Source: Candidatus Gastranaerophilales bacterium
GTDB lineage: Bacteria > Cyanobacteriota > Vampirovibrionia > Gastranaerophilales > Gastranaerophilaceae
Reading direction: 5' to 3'
DNA: 64,000 nucleotides
Assembly (NCBI GenBank): GCA_944326455.1
Contig: CALVEA010000002.1
Span: forward strand, 1 to 64,000
Under the pieces are notes generated by a model. That model was given only the letters and a program-made list of their open reading frames with translations, ran no database searches and was not told the origin of the DNA. This document shows, in pieces, positions 1 to 9,500 of this stretch (the stretch's first letter is position 1; every line of letters starts with the position of its first letter). The position numbers and the translations under genes are program-made.

Positions 1-292
1 ATCGGACTTTTTTGCCAGTTCAGGAATTTTATTTTTAGCGATTTCCGACTAAAAAATCAAGATATATTTGAAACACAGCCCTATTGATTCAAAAAATTCA
101 AATTCCTGTAATGTCTGTCAAACCATAACAGAATTATTTTGCTTTGTTGTTGATATTTAGTTAAACTGAATATCAATCCCTCTAACTGTCTATGGGTTAA
201 AACTATACAAAATTCATTTATAATAAAAGGATATGTTTCAATTTTAAATCTGTTCACATAATTCACACAGATTAGAAACACATCCTTGAAAA
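1..292. other. Gene-free left edge
   Basis: No convincing gene is seen. A reading frame of about 28 codons is open from base 1 to the TGA at 85-87 on the plus strand and could be the tail of a gene lying outside the window, but nothing in it is recognisable. A 66-codon minus-strand frame at 81-281 has no ribosome binding site and no recognisable motif. The stretch lies downstream of the initiator tRNA. Confidence 0.4.
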
Positions 293-369
<77 letters not shown>

Positions 370-377
370 ATATTTAA

Positions 378-407
378 TTGTTACATTTCCGGCGGGTCAG
401 TTGACAA
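378..407 (-). promoter_or_regulatory. Probable promoter of tRNA-fMet
   Basis: On the minus strand a TTGTCA -35 box (402-407) is followed after 18 bases by TAACAA (378-383), just upstream of the tRNA 5' end at 369. Spacing and placement fit a sigma-70-type promoter. Assigned by eye only. Confidence 0.45.
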
Positions 408-476
408 CCACCGCTGTCATTTACCCCCACCCCATTATTAAATGCTAAAAAACAAAAATCAAGCCCCCTGTACTTC

Positions 477-1520
477 TTACTTGATTATTTGTTTTTTCTT
501 AAGCAGACCATTTATTATAGGCAAGAGTTTAGAATTTGCTTCGAATCGTTCATTCAACATTTTGTTTTGAAGAGGTGAAAGTTTTTTACGGCAAATTTCT
601 TTAAACTTATTGACAGAGGCTATTTGTTTTATATGATAGGACAAAAATCTTAAAACATATCCATCAAATTCATTTTTTAATACTTCCGCTAAGCCCATTT
701 TGTTAATAAGTTTTTTTACAGAGTCTATGGATTTAAAGATACACAGATTTTTATCAGAGCGTGAGCGGATTGCGGAGTTTTCGTGTATTAAGTAGTTATA
801 ATAGGGCTTGTCTGCGTATCCTATCTTTTTTGCATACAACGTTGCTCCAAAAACAAATACATTATCTTCTGCCAAGCTGCTATTAGCAAAGTGAAGCTTA
901 TGTTTTTTTATAAGGTCATGTTTGTAAAATTTATTCCAAGAAGCGGGGTGCATGCCTCCGAGAACTCTGGGTTTGATATTTTGCCAGCTAAAGTTTTCAT
1001 CCTCTTTGAGGTTATAAAATCGCTGCAGCCGTTTTTTGAGATTATATTGCCCCAAAATGTCTCCGGACTCTCCGATTTTATTGTAATTAAACACAATCAA
1101 ATCGCAGTCCTGTTTTTTAGATTTTGCATATAAAGCTTCTAATGCTTCCGGCTCAAACCAATCATCAGGGTCTAAAAAAGCTATATATTCACCTTTTGCA
1201 GCTTTTAAGCCATTATTCCTCGCAGCGCCGGGACCTTGATTTTGCTGAGTAATTATTTTTATTCGTGAATCCTTTTCTCTAAAATCATTTAAAATTTTTA
1301 AAGAAGCATCCGTAGAACCATCGTTTACACAGATAATTTCAATATCTTTTAACGTTTGGGCTTGGAGGGATTTTAGAGCTTTGTTTAAATATTTTTCCTG
1401 ATTATAAATGGGCAGAATTACGGAGACTTTGGCATTTGACTGCTGGGAGTTTTGTTTAAATGTTAATGGTTGTATGGTAGAAAATTTCTGGATTTTGGCA
1501 GTTGGTTGGCTGACATGCAT
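477..1520 (-). CDS. Glycosyltransferase family 2 (tagged N-terminus)
   Basis: 347 residues. After about 30 residues of extension a GT-A fold begins with VSVILPIYNQEKYL, followed by CVNDGSTD and the metal-binding region FLDPDDW, all standard for GT2 enzymes that transfer a sugar from a nucleotide-sugar to a glycan or lipid acceptor. No membrane segments are seen, so it should act at the cytoplasmic face. The acceptor cannot be told. The extension contains IQPLTFKQ, a variant of the tag described in the findings. It is transcribed away from the Fic gene at 1634; the 113-bp gap between them must hold both promoters. Confidence 0.85.
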   Translation of the reverse strand: MHVSQPTAKIQKFSTIQPLTFKQNSQQSNAKVSVILPIYNQEKYLNKALKSLQAQTLKDIEIICVNDGSTDASLKILNDFREKDSRIKIITQQNQGPGAARNNGLKAAKGEYIAFLDPDDWFEPEALEALYAKSKKQDCDLIVFNYNKIGESGDILGQYNLKKRLQRFYNLKEDENFSWQNIKPRVLGGMHPASWNKFYKHDLIKKHKLHFANSSLAEDNVFVFGATLYAKKIGYADKPYYNYLIHENSAIRSRSDKNLCIFKSIDSVKKLINKMGLAEVLKNEFDGYVLRFLSYHIKQIASVNKFKEICRKKLSPLQNKMLNERFEANSKLLPIINGLLKKKQIIK

Positions 1521-1633
1521 AATTCAATTCCTTGTTATTTTGATAAAACCTATAAAAAAATAATTTGCTTATTAATTACTATTTTTACGCAAAAAAAATT
1601 TTTATGATATTTAATAAATCATAAGGAGCGGTA

Positions 1634-3607
1634 ATGGTATCACCAATAACACCTATTCAAAAACATCCTTCCGTAAATTTAACTTTTCGCAGCAAGAGCG
1701 AAACCTTTTGGAAACTTTATAATAAGAATTTAAAAGGTGTGCCGCTTAAAGATACAATAATAAAATCAATCACTGATAATGCTAATTTTTTAGGCGAGGG
1801 GTTGTCTAAAAAAGGATACAATTTTACAGGTTTAAAAGACTATGTTATACGGGTTTATAAAAAATGTTTTAGGCAGGAAGATTTAGATAAAGAGTTTAGC
1901 GAACCTAAAAATAACCGTTTAAACATTCTTGAAGGGGTTGTTTTATCTATTCCCGGAAAGATAGATATTGTAAAGAAAAAGAATGGTGTGAGTCTGGGTG
2001 TGGATAATTACGCTCAAAGAATCCAAATTGAGGATTTCCCTCCTCTTCGAAATGTTTGTGTAAAACGTGAAGAAACTTTACGAGCACTGAAGCTTTATAA
2101 TCAACTTAAAGATTTCCCTGTAACTTCTTATAAACAGGCATATATACAAATGAAAAAATTTTGTAATAAACCTGATTTTCAGTTTGATATAATATCTCCG
2201 AACAATATTCTTGTTGATGCAAAGAGAAAAAAGATTAATCTTATTGATCCGGTAACTCCGATTGTTAACGAGCCGGTACATGGTAAGAATATAAGATTTT
2301 CTGATTTCCATGGATGTGACAGTCTTTATCCTGTTTTATGTGATTTTCTTATGCAAAAAGAACATATTAATAATCTTACGGATAGTGAACGGACGGTTTG
2401 GCAGAAATCTGTAAATATGATTATATTAAAAAGTATTCGTGCTGCTGAAGAAATCGGTTACGGAAGAAATATTGATAAAATGAAAATACTGTACGACAGG
2501 ATTACAAACTTTTGGAAGACAGATGAACTCCGGAATCGGTATGACAGCTTCCTTGATATGTACGAAGGAGCAATAAATCAGAATAGAGTGATTGAAACGG
2601 CATTGAACTATAAAAATACTGTAAAAGACAGAATTTCTGCAATTAATAAATTGGAAGCGATTGATTTTAATGAACTTAAGCCTGTTTTTGAAAAATTGAT
2701 TGAAGCTCCACACCAGCCAAAAGTGGAATTTCCGGAGATTATCAATGCTGTATTGGATAAGTTAAGTGAATATGGGAATGAAGTTTGTTCTTTGGTACCG
2801 TCTTTTGAAAGATTATTTGATAAAGAAATTTTTTGTACTACAAAAAAACGTTTATATCAATTATTCCTTAAATTGCAGCCGGATAATCCACGGTTTTTAG
2901 AAGAAATAAAAAAGAGTTCTCTGAATTCCATTGAAAAACATCTTTTTAAACAGGAAATTTTAAGTTTGTACGAAAAGAACAAAACTGCGGGTAAGGATAT
3001 TTATAAAAATTCTTTGAAGAATGAGGACCTTTTCCCTGAGCTGGCAGACAAATTGTGGATAAGCCGAACTTGTACGAATAAAAGCTCTATTCAAACAGCG
3101 GCGATAAATAATATGCTTTATGCTTATGATTATATTAAATTTAAGAATAAACAAAAGCCAAAGATTGCTGATTTGATAGAAATCCATAAACTGATACTTG
3201 CAGGTATTCCGGGAGAACAATTTTTGGCAGGAAAGCTCAGAACTCCGGATACGGATGAATTAGTTAGACAAGTTTTTCATGTAACAAAAGATGTAAAAAC
3301 CGTGGTTAATGATTATTCTCCAAGCAAGAATGTTGTTAATGACTTAAAGGAACTTGATAAATATATTGATGAAAAATATGAGAAAGCGGAAATTTTTACT
3401 CTAGCTGCAAATTTATATTCAAAATTAATCGCTATACATCCTTTTGTCAATGGAAACGGCAGAGCTGTGAGACTGTTTATTGAACAATTTTTGCTGAGCA
3501 AAGGGTATCATTTGAAAAAATGGCCCGAAGAAGCTTTATATAGAAAACTGTTTTCAACAAATCAGCTAGCCGAATGTTTGAAACAAAATTCTATAAAGAC
3601 CGAATAA
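1634..3607 (+). CDS. Kinase-like domain fused to a Fic domain
   Basis: 657 residues, ATG after a GGAG ribosome site. The N-terminus (VSPITPIQKHPSVNLTFRS) carries the tag. Residues about 50-210 read like a protein-kinase fold: a glycine loop (LGEG, 53-56), VxK-type lysine (K76), a catalytic-loop pattern D185-x4-N190 followed by ILVD, and LIDP with D205 as a possible metal ligand. Residues about 510-650 form a Fic domain with the full core HPFVNGNGR (602-610) and a GKLRTP flap. Fic proteins usually transfer AMP to a target hydroxyl. The canonical inhibitory S/TxxxEG/N is not seen; TAAINN near residue 490 could be a version lacking the glutamate. The kinase part is my inference from spacing of key residues; the Fic part is firm. 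Confidence 0.8.
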   Translation: MVSPITPIQKHPSVNLTFRSKSETFWKLYNKNLKGVPLKDTIIKSITDNANFLGEGLSKKGYNFTGLKDYVIRVYKKCFRQEDLDKEFSEPKNNRLNILEGVVLSIPGKIDIVKKKNGVSLGVDNYAQRIQIEDFPPLRNVCVKREETLRALKLYNQLKDFPVTSYKQAYIQMKKFCNKPDFQFDIISPNNILVDAKRKKINLIDPVTPIVNEPVHGKNIRFSDFHGCDSLYPVLCDFLMQKEHINNLTDSERTVWQKSVNMIILKSIRAAEEIGYGRNIDKMKILYDRITNFWKTDELRNRYDSFLDMYEGAINQNRVIETALNYKNTVKDRISAINKLEAIDFNELKPVFEKLIEAPHQPKVEFPEIINAVLDKLSEYGNEVCSLVPSFERLFDKEIFCTTKKRLYQLFLKLQPDNPRFLEEIKKSSLNSIEKHLFKQEILSLYEKNKTAGKDIYKNSLKNEDLFPELADKLWISRTCTNKSSIQTAAINNMLYAYDYIKFKNKQKPKIADLIEIHKLILAGIPGEQFLAGKLRTPDTDELVRQVFHVTKDVKTVVNDYSPSKNVVNDLKELDKYIDEKYEKAEIFTLAANLYSKLIAIHPFVNGNGRAVRLFIEQFLLSKGYHLKKWPEEALYRKLFSTNQLAECLKQNSIKTE

Positions 3608-3666
3608 TTCAGGCGTATGTTCTGGTATATATTGCTCCGGTCTCTAATTTGTTAATTTTTGTAACA

Positions 3667-3716
3667 ATATATATAAAGTATTGCAATTTTATTTAAGTGA
3701 AATACTTTATATATAT
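3667..3716. promoter_or_regulatory. 16-bp perfect inverted repeat overlapping a possible promoter
   Basis: Arms 3667-3682 and 3701-3716 are perfect reverse complements around an 18-nt spacer. TTGCAA at 3681-3686 and TACTTT at 3703-3708, 16 bases apart, could be -35 and -10 boxes reading rightwards, so the repeat would sit over the promoter as an operator. An alternative is an AT-rich RNA hairpin. No protein gene lies downstream on the plus strand. Confidence 0.4.
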
Positions 3717-3830
3717 ACAAGAACGCAACACACACAACCTTTCATACAACCTACACACTAACCTTCTACACACATGAGGAATTATTAAAAAAGATTCCAA
3801 ACCTTTCTCAAAAAGAAAGGTTTTTTCTTT
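3717..3830 (+). ncRNA. Candidate small RNA with intrinsic terminator
   Basis: About 115 bases between the possible promoter and a terminator-like hairpin, with no gene behind it on this strand (priA is convergent). The first 60 bases are almost free of G and rich in A and C, with CAACCTTTC, CAACCTAC and AACCTTCT, which are partly complementary to GGAGG-type ribosome sites. That layout, an open C-rich stretch then a terminator, is typical of base-pairing regulatory RNAs. It could instead be an untranslated tail. No known RNA family is recognised. Confidence 0.35.
3799..3830 (+). terminator. Intrinsic terminator
   Basis: Stem AAACCTTTCT / AGAAAGGTTT (3799-3808, 3814-3823) with a 5-nt loop, followed directly by a T run with one C. 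On the opposite strand a T run follows five bases after the stem, so it may also end priA transcripts. Confidence 0.7.
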
Positions 3831-3842
3831 TGTGTATACCAA

Positions 3843-6047
3843 TTATAAAATATCTAACGGATCCACATCTATCGCGAGTTTTATATCTTTTGGAAGAGTA
3901 ATCTTATCTAAAAATCTGGATACAAAATCGTGACCTTTTTGTGAAAGTTTGTTTTTTATAAGTATCTGGAATCTATAAAAGCCGTTAATTTTAGCAATTA
4001 TACAAGGTGTAGGACCCAGAGTTTCCAGATATTCCGTAAATCCGAATTTCTCGGTCATTGTATTCAATCTTAAAGCAATTTCCATCGCTGATTTTTCAGC
4101 TCTGTAGTTATTCAGCGATGATAGAATTAATCTGATAATCTGGCTGAATGGAGGGTAATCAAACTCCTGTCTTGCTTTGATTTCTGTCTCAAAAAACTTT
4201 TCATAATTCTGTGATTTAGCTGTCTGAAAAGCATAGTAATCCGGGTTATAGGTTTGGAACAAAACTTTTCCCTTGTATTCACCCCTTCCGGCTCTTCCCG
4301 CAACTTGTGTCAAAAGCTGGAACCCTCGTTCTGATGCCCTAAAATCCGGTACCGAAAATCCAGTATCGGCGCTTATTACTCCGACCAACGTGACATTAGG
4401 ATTATCCAGTCCTTTAGCTATCATTTGAGTCCCGACAAGTACATCAATATCACCCTTTTGGAATTTGTTCAAAAGTTCTATATGAGCATTTTTCTTAGTC
4501 AATATATCGCTGTCTATACGCTCAATCCTGTATTCGGGAAAAAGTTCTTTAACCAGTACTTCAATCTTTTGAGTCCCGCTTCCTGAATTTGAAAGTGCAT
4601 CGCTTCCGCATACAGGGCAATAATCAGGGAAACTCATTTCCTTATTACAATAATGGCATTTTAATTTTTTAACCGAAGAGTGCCAGACCATAGGAATAGA
4701 ACAATCCGGACATTCAATAACAGTACCGCAGGATTTACACTGGGTGTAAGTTGAATATCCCCGTCTGTTCATAAGTAGAATTGCCTGATTCCCGTTTTCA
4801 ACAGCGGTTTTAATCTCTGTCTGCAGAGGTTTGGAGATAATCCCGCGATACGCCGCTTTTCCGTATTCCTGCATATTAATAACTTCCGGCTTCGCAAGCG
4901 GTGCATTATTATACCTTTTAAGCATCTGAAACAGGTTGTTATTATTCAATGCATAATAATAAGTAGAAACATCAGGAGTGGCAGAGCCGAGAAGCAGAGG
5001 TGCCTGATGGAATTGGGCAAGGCGCCGCGCTACGACGCGCGCGTCGTAGCGCGGCGCCGGGTTAGTCTGCTTATAAGCCCCTTCGTGTTCTTCGTCTATT
5101 ATTATTAAGCCTATATTCTGCAAAGGCGCAAACACTGCAGAGCGGGCTCCTGCAAGAATTTTTATTTCGTTATTATAGAGCCGCTGCCATACGTCGTATT
5201 TTTCGCCGTCAGAAATACTACTATGCCAGATTGCAACATCATTTATTCCGAATTTCCTTGCAAGGCGCTTGGTTAACTGGGAAGCAAGTGCGATTTCCGG
5301 AGCGAGAAACAAAACATTTTTGCCTGAATCTATAACATCTTTTATGAGTTTAAAATAAACCTCTGTTTTACCTGATGCAGTTACTCCGTGGAGCAGAATC
5401 GGGTTTTGAGAGCGCATTTTTGATTTTATACCCTCATAAACTTCCTGCTGCTCGGAAGATAATTCATAGAGAGGTTCAATTTTCACATCTTTAAAAATTG
5501 TAAGCGGGTTTCTGTAAATATACTCGAGTTCAAATTTGACATAACCTGAGTCTGCGAGCTTTTTCATTGTGGCTCTTGTGGTTTTAGCTTTTTCTTCAAA
5601 GTATGTAAGCGATATTTTCCCTTCTTCTTTTAAAAGCTCCAGAATTTCTTTTTGTCTTTTGGTTAATCCGGTAAAATCTTCCTTAATCAGAGTTACTGAC
5701 TGTTCTGTTTTAGAATTCTTTTCAATAAGCTTCATCGGAATTGCTGCATTTAATACGGTTACAAAATCCGTGCAGTAATAGTTTGCAACCCATTCAAGGA
5801 GTTTTAGGTATTTTATTGAAAACAAAGGGGTTGGGTCTAAAATCCGGTTAATTTTTTTAGCTTTAATCCCTTCCGGCAGATAGTCCGAAAATCCCACGAC
5901 AAAAGCATTAATCAAGCCTTGTCTCCCAAACGGCACAAGTACAGCCTGACCGATTTGAATAATTTCGGACATCTCGGGAGGTATCAAATAACTGAATGTT
6001 TTTACCCCCAGACCTTTTATATTTACTAAAACTAACGCATATTTCAT
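3843..6047 (-). CDS. priA: Primosomal replication restart helicase PriA
   Basis: 734 residues, the usual length. PriA recognises stalled forks and reloads the replisome. Visible: an N-terminal DNA-binding domain, Walker A GVTASGKTE near 220, Walker B IIDEEHEGAYKQ near 317, LLLGSATP, and paired zinc motifs between about 436 and 482 (CKSCG, CPDC, CHYC, CPVCG). The helicase C-half has GTQMIAKGLDNPNVTLVG and QVAGRAGRG. Bases 5021-5058 inside the gene are a perfect palindrome that encodes the conserved stretch after DEEH (PAPRYDARVVARR), with codons unlike the rest of the gene. Confidence 0.97.
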   Translation of the reverse strand: MKYALVLVNIKGLGVKTFSYLIPPEMSEIIQIGQAVLVPFGRQGLINAFVVGFSDYLPEGIKAKKINRILDPTPLFSIKYLKLLEWVANYYCTDFVTVLNAAIPMKLIEKNSKTEQSVTLIKEDFTGLTKRQKEILELLKEEGKISLTYFEEKAKTTRATMKKLADSGYVKFELEYIYRNPLTIFKDVKIEPLYELSSEQQEVYEGIKSKMRSQNPILLHGVTASGKTEVYFKLIKDVIDSGKNVLFLAPEIALASQLTKRLARKFGINDVAIWHSSISDGEKYDVWQRLYNNEIKILAGARSAVFAPLQNIGLIIIDEEHEGAYKQTNPAPRYDARVVARRLAQFHQAPLLLGSATPDVSTYYYALNNNNLFQMLKRYNNAPLAKPEVINMQEYGKAAYRGIISKPLQTEIKTAVENGNQAILLMNRRGYSTYTQCKSCGTVIECPDCSIPMVWHSSVKKLKCHYCNKEMSFPDYCPVCGSDALSNSGSGTQKIEVLVKELFPEYRIERIDSDILTKKNAHIELLNKFQKGDIDVLVGTQMIAKGLDNPNVTLVGVISADTGFSVPDFRASERGFQLLTQVAGRAGRGEYKGKVLFQTYNPDYYAFQTAKSQNYEKFFETEIKARQEFDYPPFSQIIRLILSSLNNYRAEKSAMEIALRLNTMTEKFGFTEYLETLGPTPCIIAKINGFYRFQILIKNKLSQKGHDFVSRFLDKITLPKDIKLAIDVDPLDIL
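5021..5058. repeat. 38-bp perfect GC-rich palindrome inside priA
   Basis: Bases 5021-5039 are the exact reverse complement of 5040-5058, with no loop. 32 of 38 bases are G or C, in a gene that is otherwise AT-rich. The reading frame stays open, and the protein has the normal PriA length here (compare the YKQ...PRYHA...A segment of other PriA proteins), so this is not an inserted block. Confidence 0.95.
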
Positions 6048-6075
6048 TAGTTATATTATACAGTAAATAATTAGG

Positions 6076-6447
6076 TTAAGCATTTACGTTATGAGTAATT
6101 TTGAAATGTTCTGTTGTAAGTTCAGAAAAAGCATCATTTGCAAGCTTGGAAGAAAATTTATCGGTTTTGACTTCACTCTGCGGTAACTCTTTAACGAAGT
6201 TATCGCCGGTAACTTCAGATAATGTATTCAGATAAGCTTTTATACCTTTTGCAAAACTGTCTTTTTCAAAAACTTGCATTCCATTAGTGAACGGATCTGC
6301 AGCAAGGTTGTTTTTGTAAGCTGTGATGAGTTTTTTATCTAACTCATGAGAAATTTTGTAGTCTTTGGTTACGCCGTTTGTAAGATTTTTTACTTGTACT
6401 GCTCCGTTAAAGGTAGTGTGATTAAAGTTTACCGGTTGTATTTGCAT
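6076..6447 (-). CDS. Small tagged protein of unknown function
   Basis: 123 residues. The N-terminus MQIQPVNFNHTTFNGAVQ is a variant of the shared tag (M-x-I...F-N-G). The rest is charged and mostly helical by composition, without membrane segments or a recognisable fold. A gene rather than noise because its start sits behind a ribosome-site-like AAGAATGGGGGT stretch and it fills the gap between priA and the helicase, on the same strand. Function unknown. Confidence 0.6.
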   Translation of the reverse strand: MQIQPVNFNHTTFNGAVQVKNLTNGVTKDYKISHELDKKLITAYKNNLAADPFTNGMQVFEKDSFAKGIKAYLNTLSEVTGDNFVKELPQSEVKTDKFSSKLANDAFSELTTEHFKITHNVNA

Positions 6448-6515
6448 AATAAACCCCCATTCTTGTTTTTATTAAACGGGCTAAAAAATATTTTTGCTAT
6501 AAGTTTAAAAAACTT

Positions 6516-9500
6516 TTACAAATTGCTGTTAATTATTCTATCGATGCAAGCCTTTGGAGAATAGCTCCATTCTCTTGCGGAGATTCTTGAAACTTTCATT
6601 CCGGTGCGCTCAAGAATTGCCTGTTTTTTCATATTAGAAATTTTAGCCGGAATTTTATCTTCGACGCCGTCGCATTCAATAATAAACCTGTCATCTACAA
6701 GCAAATCTGCGCTCAATCCTGCAATTTCTTCTCCGCAGACAACCTTGTGTCCGATTTCTCTGAAAGCTTGAGCTACTTCTTTTTCAAAGGAGTTCTTATA
6801 GACATTTTCGTCAAAATCATCGGAATTAATTAGAGAATATCTGTTTTCATACTCTTCGATATAGCCGAAATAGCTTCTCAAAAGACCTTCCGGAAGTTCT
6901 CTCGGGTTTTTGGATATAAAGTTAATACATTTATATCTGGCTCTTGTTATTGCAACATTAAAGAGGTTTGGTTTTTGCAAGAATACAAGACTCTGCGGGA
7001 AACTGTTGTTTGCATAAGCCCAGGATATAAGCATAATATCTCTCTCATCGCCCTGGAAAGTGTGAGCTGTACCGATTTCAATCTGATGTTTTTCCATCAT
7101 GTGTTCAGAAAGCACCTTGGATACAGAAATCTTCAACTGTTCAACCTGTGCTCTGAACGGAGAAATTATACCTATACTTACCGGATTATCCGGATTCTTT
7201 CTTTCATCCTCAATTATTATTTCATGGAGTTTTTTTACAAGAGCTTCAATTTCAGGAAGGTTTCTTGTTGCATCAATATCAATTTTACCGTCCGGAACAA
7301 CAACTGCTTCAAGAACTTTTGAAGAGTTATCGTTCCTTCTCATAACCTTAATTCTTCCGCCGTAAAATTCTTTATTAGAAAAATTAATCACAGGCGGCAA
7401 GCTTCTAAAGTGCTCATCTAACAGAACCGGATGAGTAGAATAATAGTTTGCCAGATCAAACATTGAGTTTGTTCTGAATCTCCACATAAGTTGGTATCTG
7501 TCCGAAATTCCGTATTGACTCAAGAAAGACTGTTCTTTAGCTTTTTCTAAGAACGAAAGGTGCGGCAGCTGCTTGTCATCACCTACCACTACAGCTTTTT
7601 TAGCTCTGAAAAGTACAGGGAAACAGCTTGCGATATCGCATTGGGAAGCTTCATCAATAATAACAACATCAAACAATCCCGGTTTCATAGGAAGAGAGCC
7701 GGAAACGGCATAAGTTGTTACACACCAGCAAGGAAAAGCTTCCAGAAGCGGACGAAAGTCCTCTGTTTCTAAAAGTCTGTTTTGAAGATTTTTCTTCCTT
7801 TCCACAAGAGATTTTGAATGTACAAATAATCTCTGTCTTTTGACAGAATCCCTGAGTAGTCCTTTTAAGGCTTCTCTTCTTTTGGTTTTTAAAATGTCGA
7901 TTGCGAGTCGTTTTTGTTTCTTTTTCATGTTCCGGATTTGTTCGGATAAAATGTGAACATTTCCGATTGTTTGAATTTCGGTTTCAATCATTCTGGCTTT
8001 ACAGATGAGTTTTGCAAACTCAAGTTCGGTTTTTAGAACCATAAGATTTTCGTTATTTACATCAAAATTTGATATTTTTAAGATTTTTTTGAGCCTGCCG
8101 ACAGCAGAACCGTTCTTAATCCCTGCCCAGAAACCGGCTTTTTCAAGATTTTGGGTTAAAGTATTTATAATTTCTTCAATAGATTTAATTTCATCAGCTT
8201 TTAAATTTGTTTTAATAAACAGATGGTTTTGATGCATAGGTTCCTGAAGCTTAATTTCTTCATTAAGGCTGTTCCAATCACCTTCAAGTTTAATAATCTT
8301 TTCTGCATTGCCTTCCAAATCACTTATTGCTTTTAAAAGATTTTCCATATCGGAAGTATCACAGAGTATAGAATTTTCAACACCTTCATCAAGTTCGACT
8401 TTACCTGCAAGCAAGTCTTGAAGCTGCATTGAAAGTTCTCTCTGGTAATTAAGTCTGCCGGCTCTCAGCGCCAAAAAAGGTGCGCCGAGTTCGTTAAGCC
8501 TTTCTGCTACAACATCAACAGCTTTATCCATTCTGGAAGCTACAAGAACAGTTTTACCGTTTGCTATAAGATGAGCCGCTAAATTAACTATTGTCTGGGA
8601 TTTACCTGTTCCCGGAGGTCCAAAAACTGAAACAAGCTTTGTATTTTCAACATTTTTTATTACATTTAACTGAGCATCCGACAGAGAAAGCGGTGTTACC
8701 GGAAAAAAGTCTGCCAGAGTTTTTTGCTGGGTATCTGTCGGCTTTGATTGAGTATACTCTTCATTTATAAGATTAAGAACAGTTTCTCTGTAAACCCCGC
8801 TTGGTTTTTCAGCTATCTGGGTAAGTTCATGCAAAACCCCTGCTGTTACTGACGGGCGTTTTGTGAGAATTATTGCACACTGGTTTGTAAGATGAATTTT
8901 TTCATAAGTCGCAGCCGTTTTCTTTACGGATTCTTCTTCCTCTTCAATTATTTCATCGACATTTTCGGCATTAATTTTTTCGTTATAGAAATCTTTTGTA
9001 ATATTATCCTCTTTTACATCCATTTCGTGGTTAAGAGAAATATCAATATCAGGAATAATGGATTTTAAGGTAGTTAAAAAGATATCCATTTTTTCCTGCG
9101 TAATAGGAGCAGACGGCACAACCTCCAGAAGTCCTTCAAGAAGCTGCTCTGTCTCATCTTCATCATCACTTTTTTTCATTAGAGCGGTAAGTGCGCCTGT
9201 GTTAAGAGAAATAAATTCATCCGTCAACATGCAGTTTATATTTACTCCGTTTCTTTCCAGACGGCAAGGTGAATATAAAAGCGGAGTTAAAAACTCGTTT
9301 TTCTTTCCGGACTTCGTTTTTCCGACAAGAAATAAGTAGCCATAAATAAGATACTTATCTTTCTGGCTTGTTTCGGATTGAATCATAAGTTCAGTGAGTT
9401 TAGGGTCAGAGCCTTCAAGTCTTAAATATTCAAGCCCCTGAGTAAACAAGGTATCTTCCTGGTCTAAAAAAATCCATTTATTATCTCTATCTGCTTTCAG

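Noticed and set aside
81-281. 66-residue minus-strand reading frame
   Set aside because: No ribosome site, no motif, AT-rich low-information sequence.
3667-3716. Replication origin
   Set aside because: AT-rich inverted repeat but no DnaA boxes were noticed, and dnaA or dnaN are absent.
5021-5058. GC palindrome as an inserted mobile or selfish element, or as a cyanobacterial HIP1 site
   Set aside because: PriA keeps its normal length and conserved residues across it, and the HIP1 core GCGATCGC is not present.
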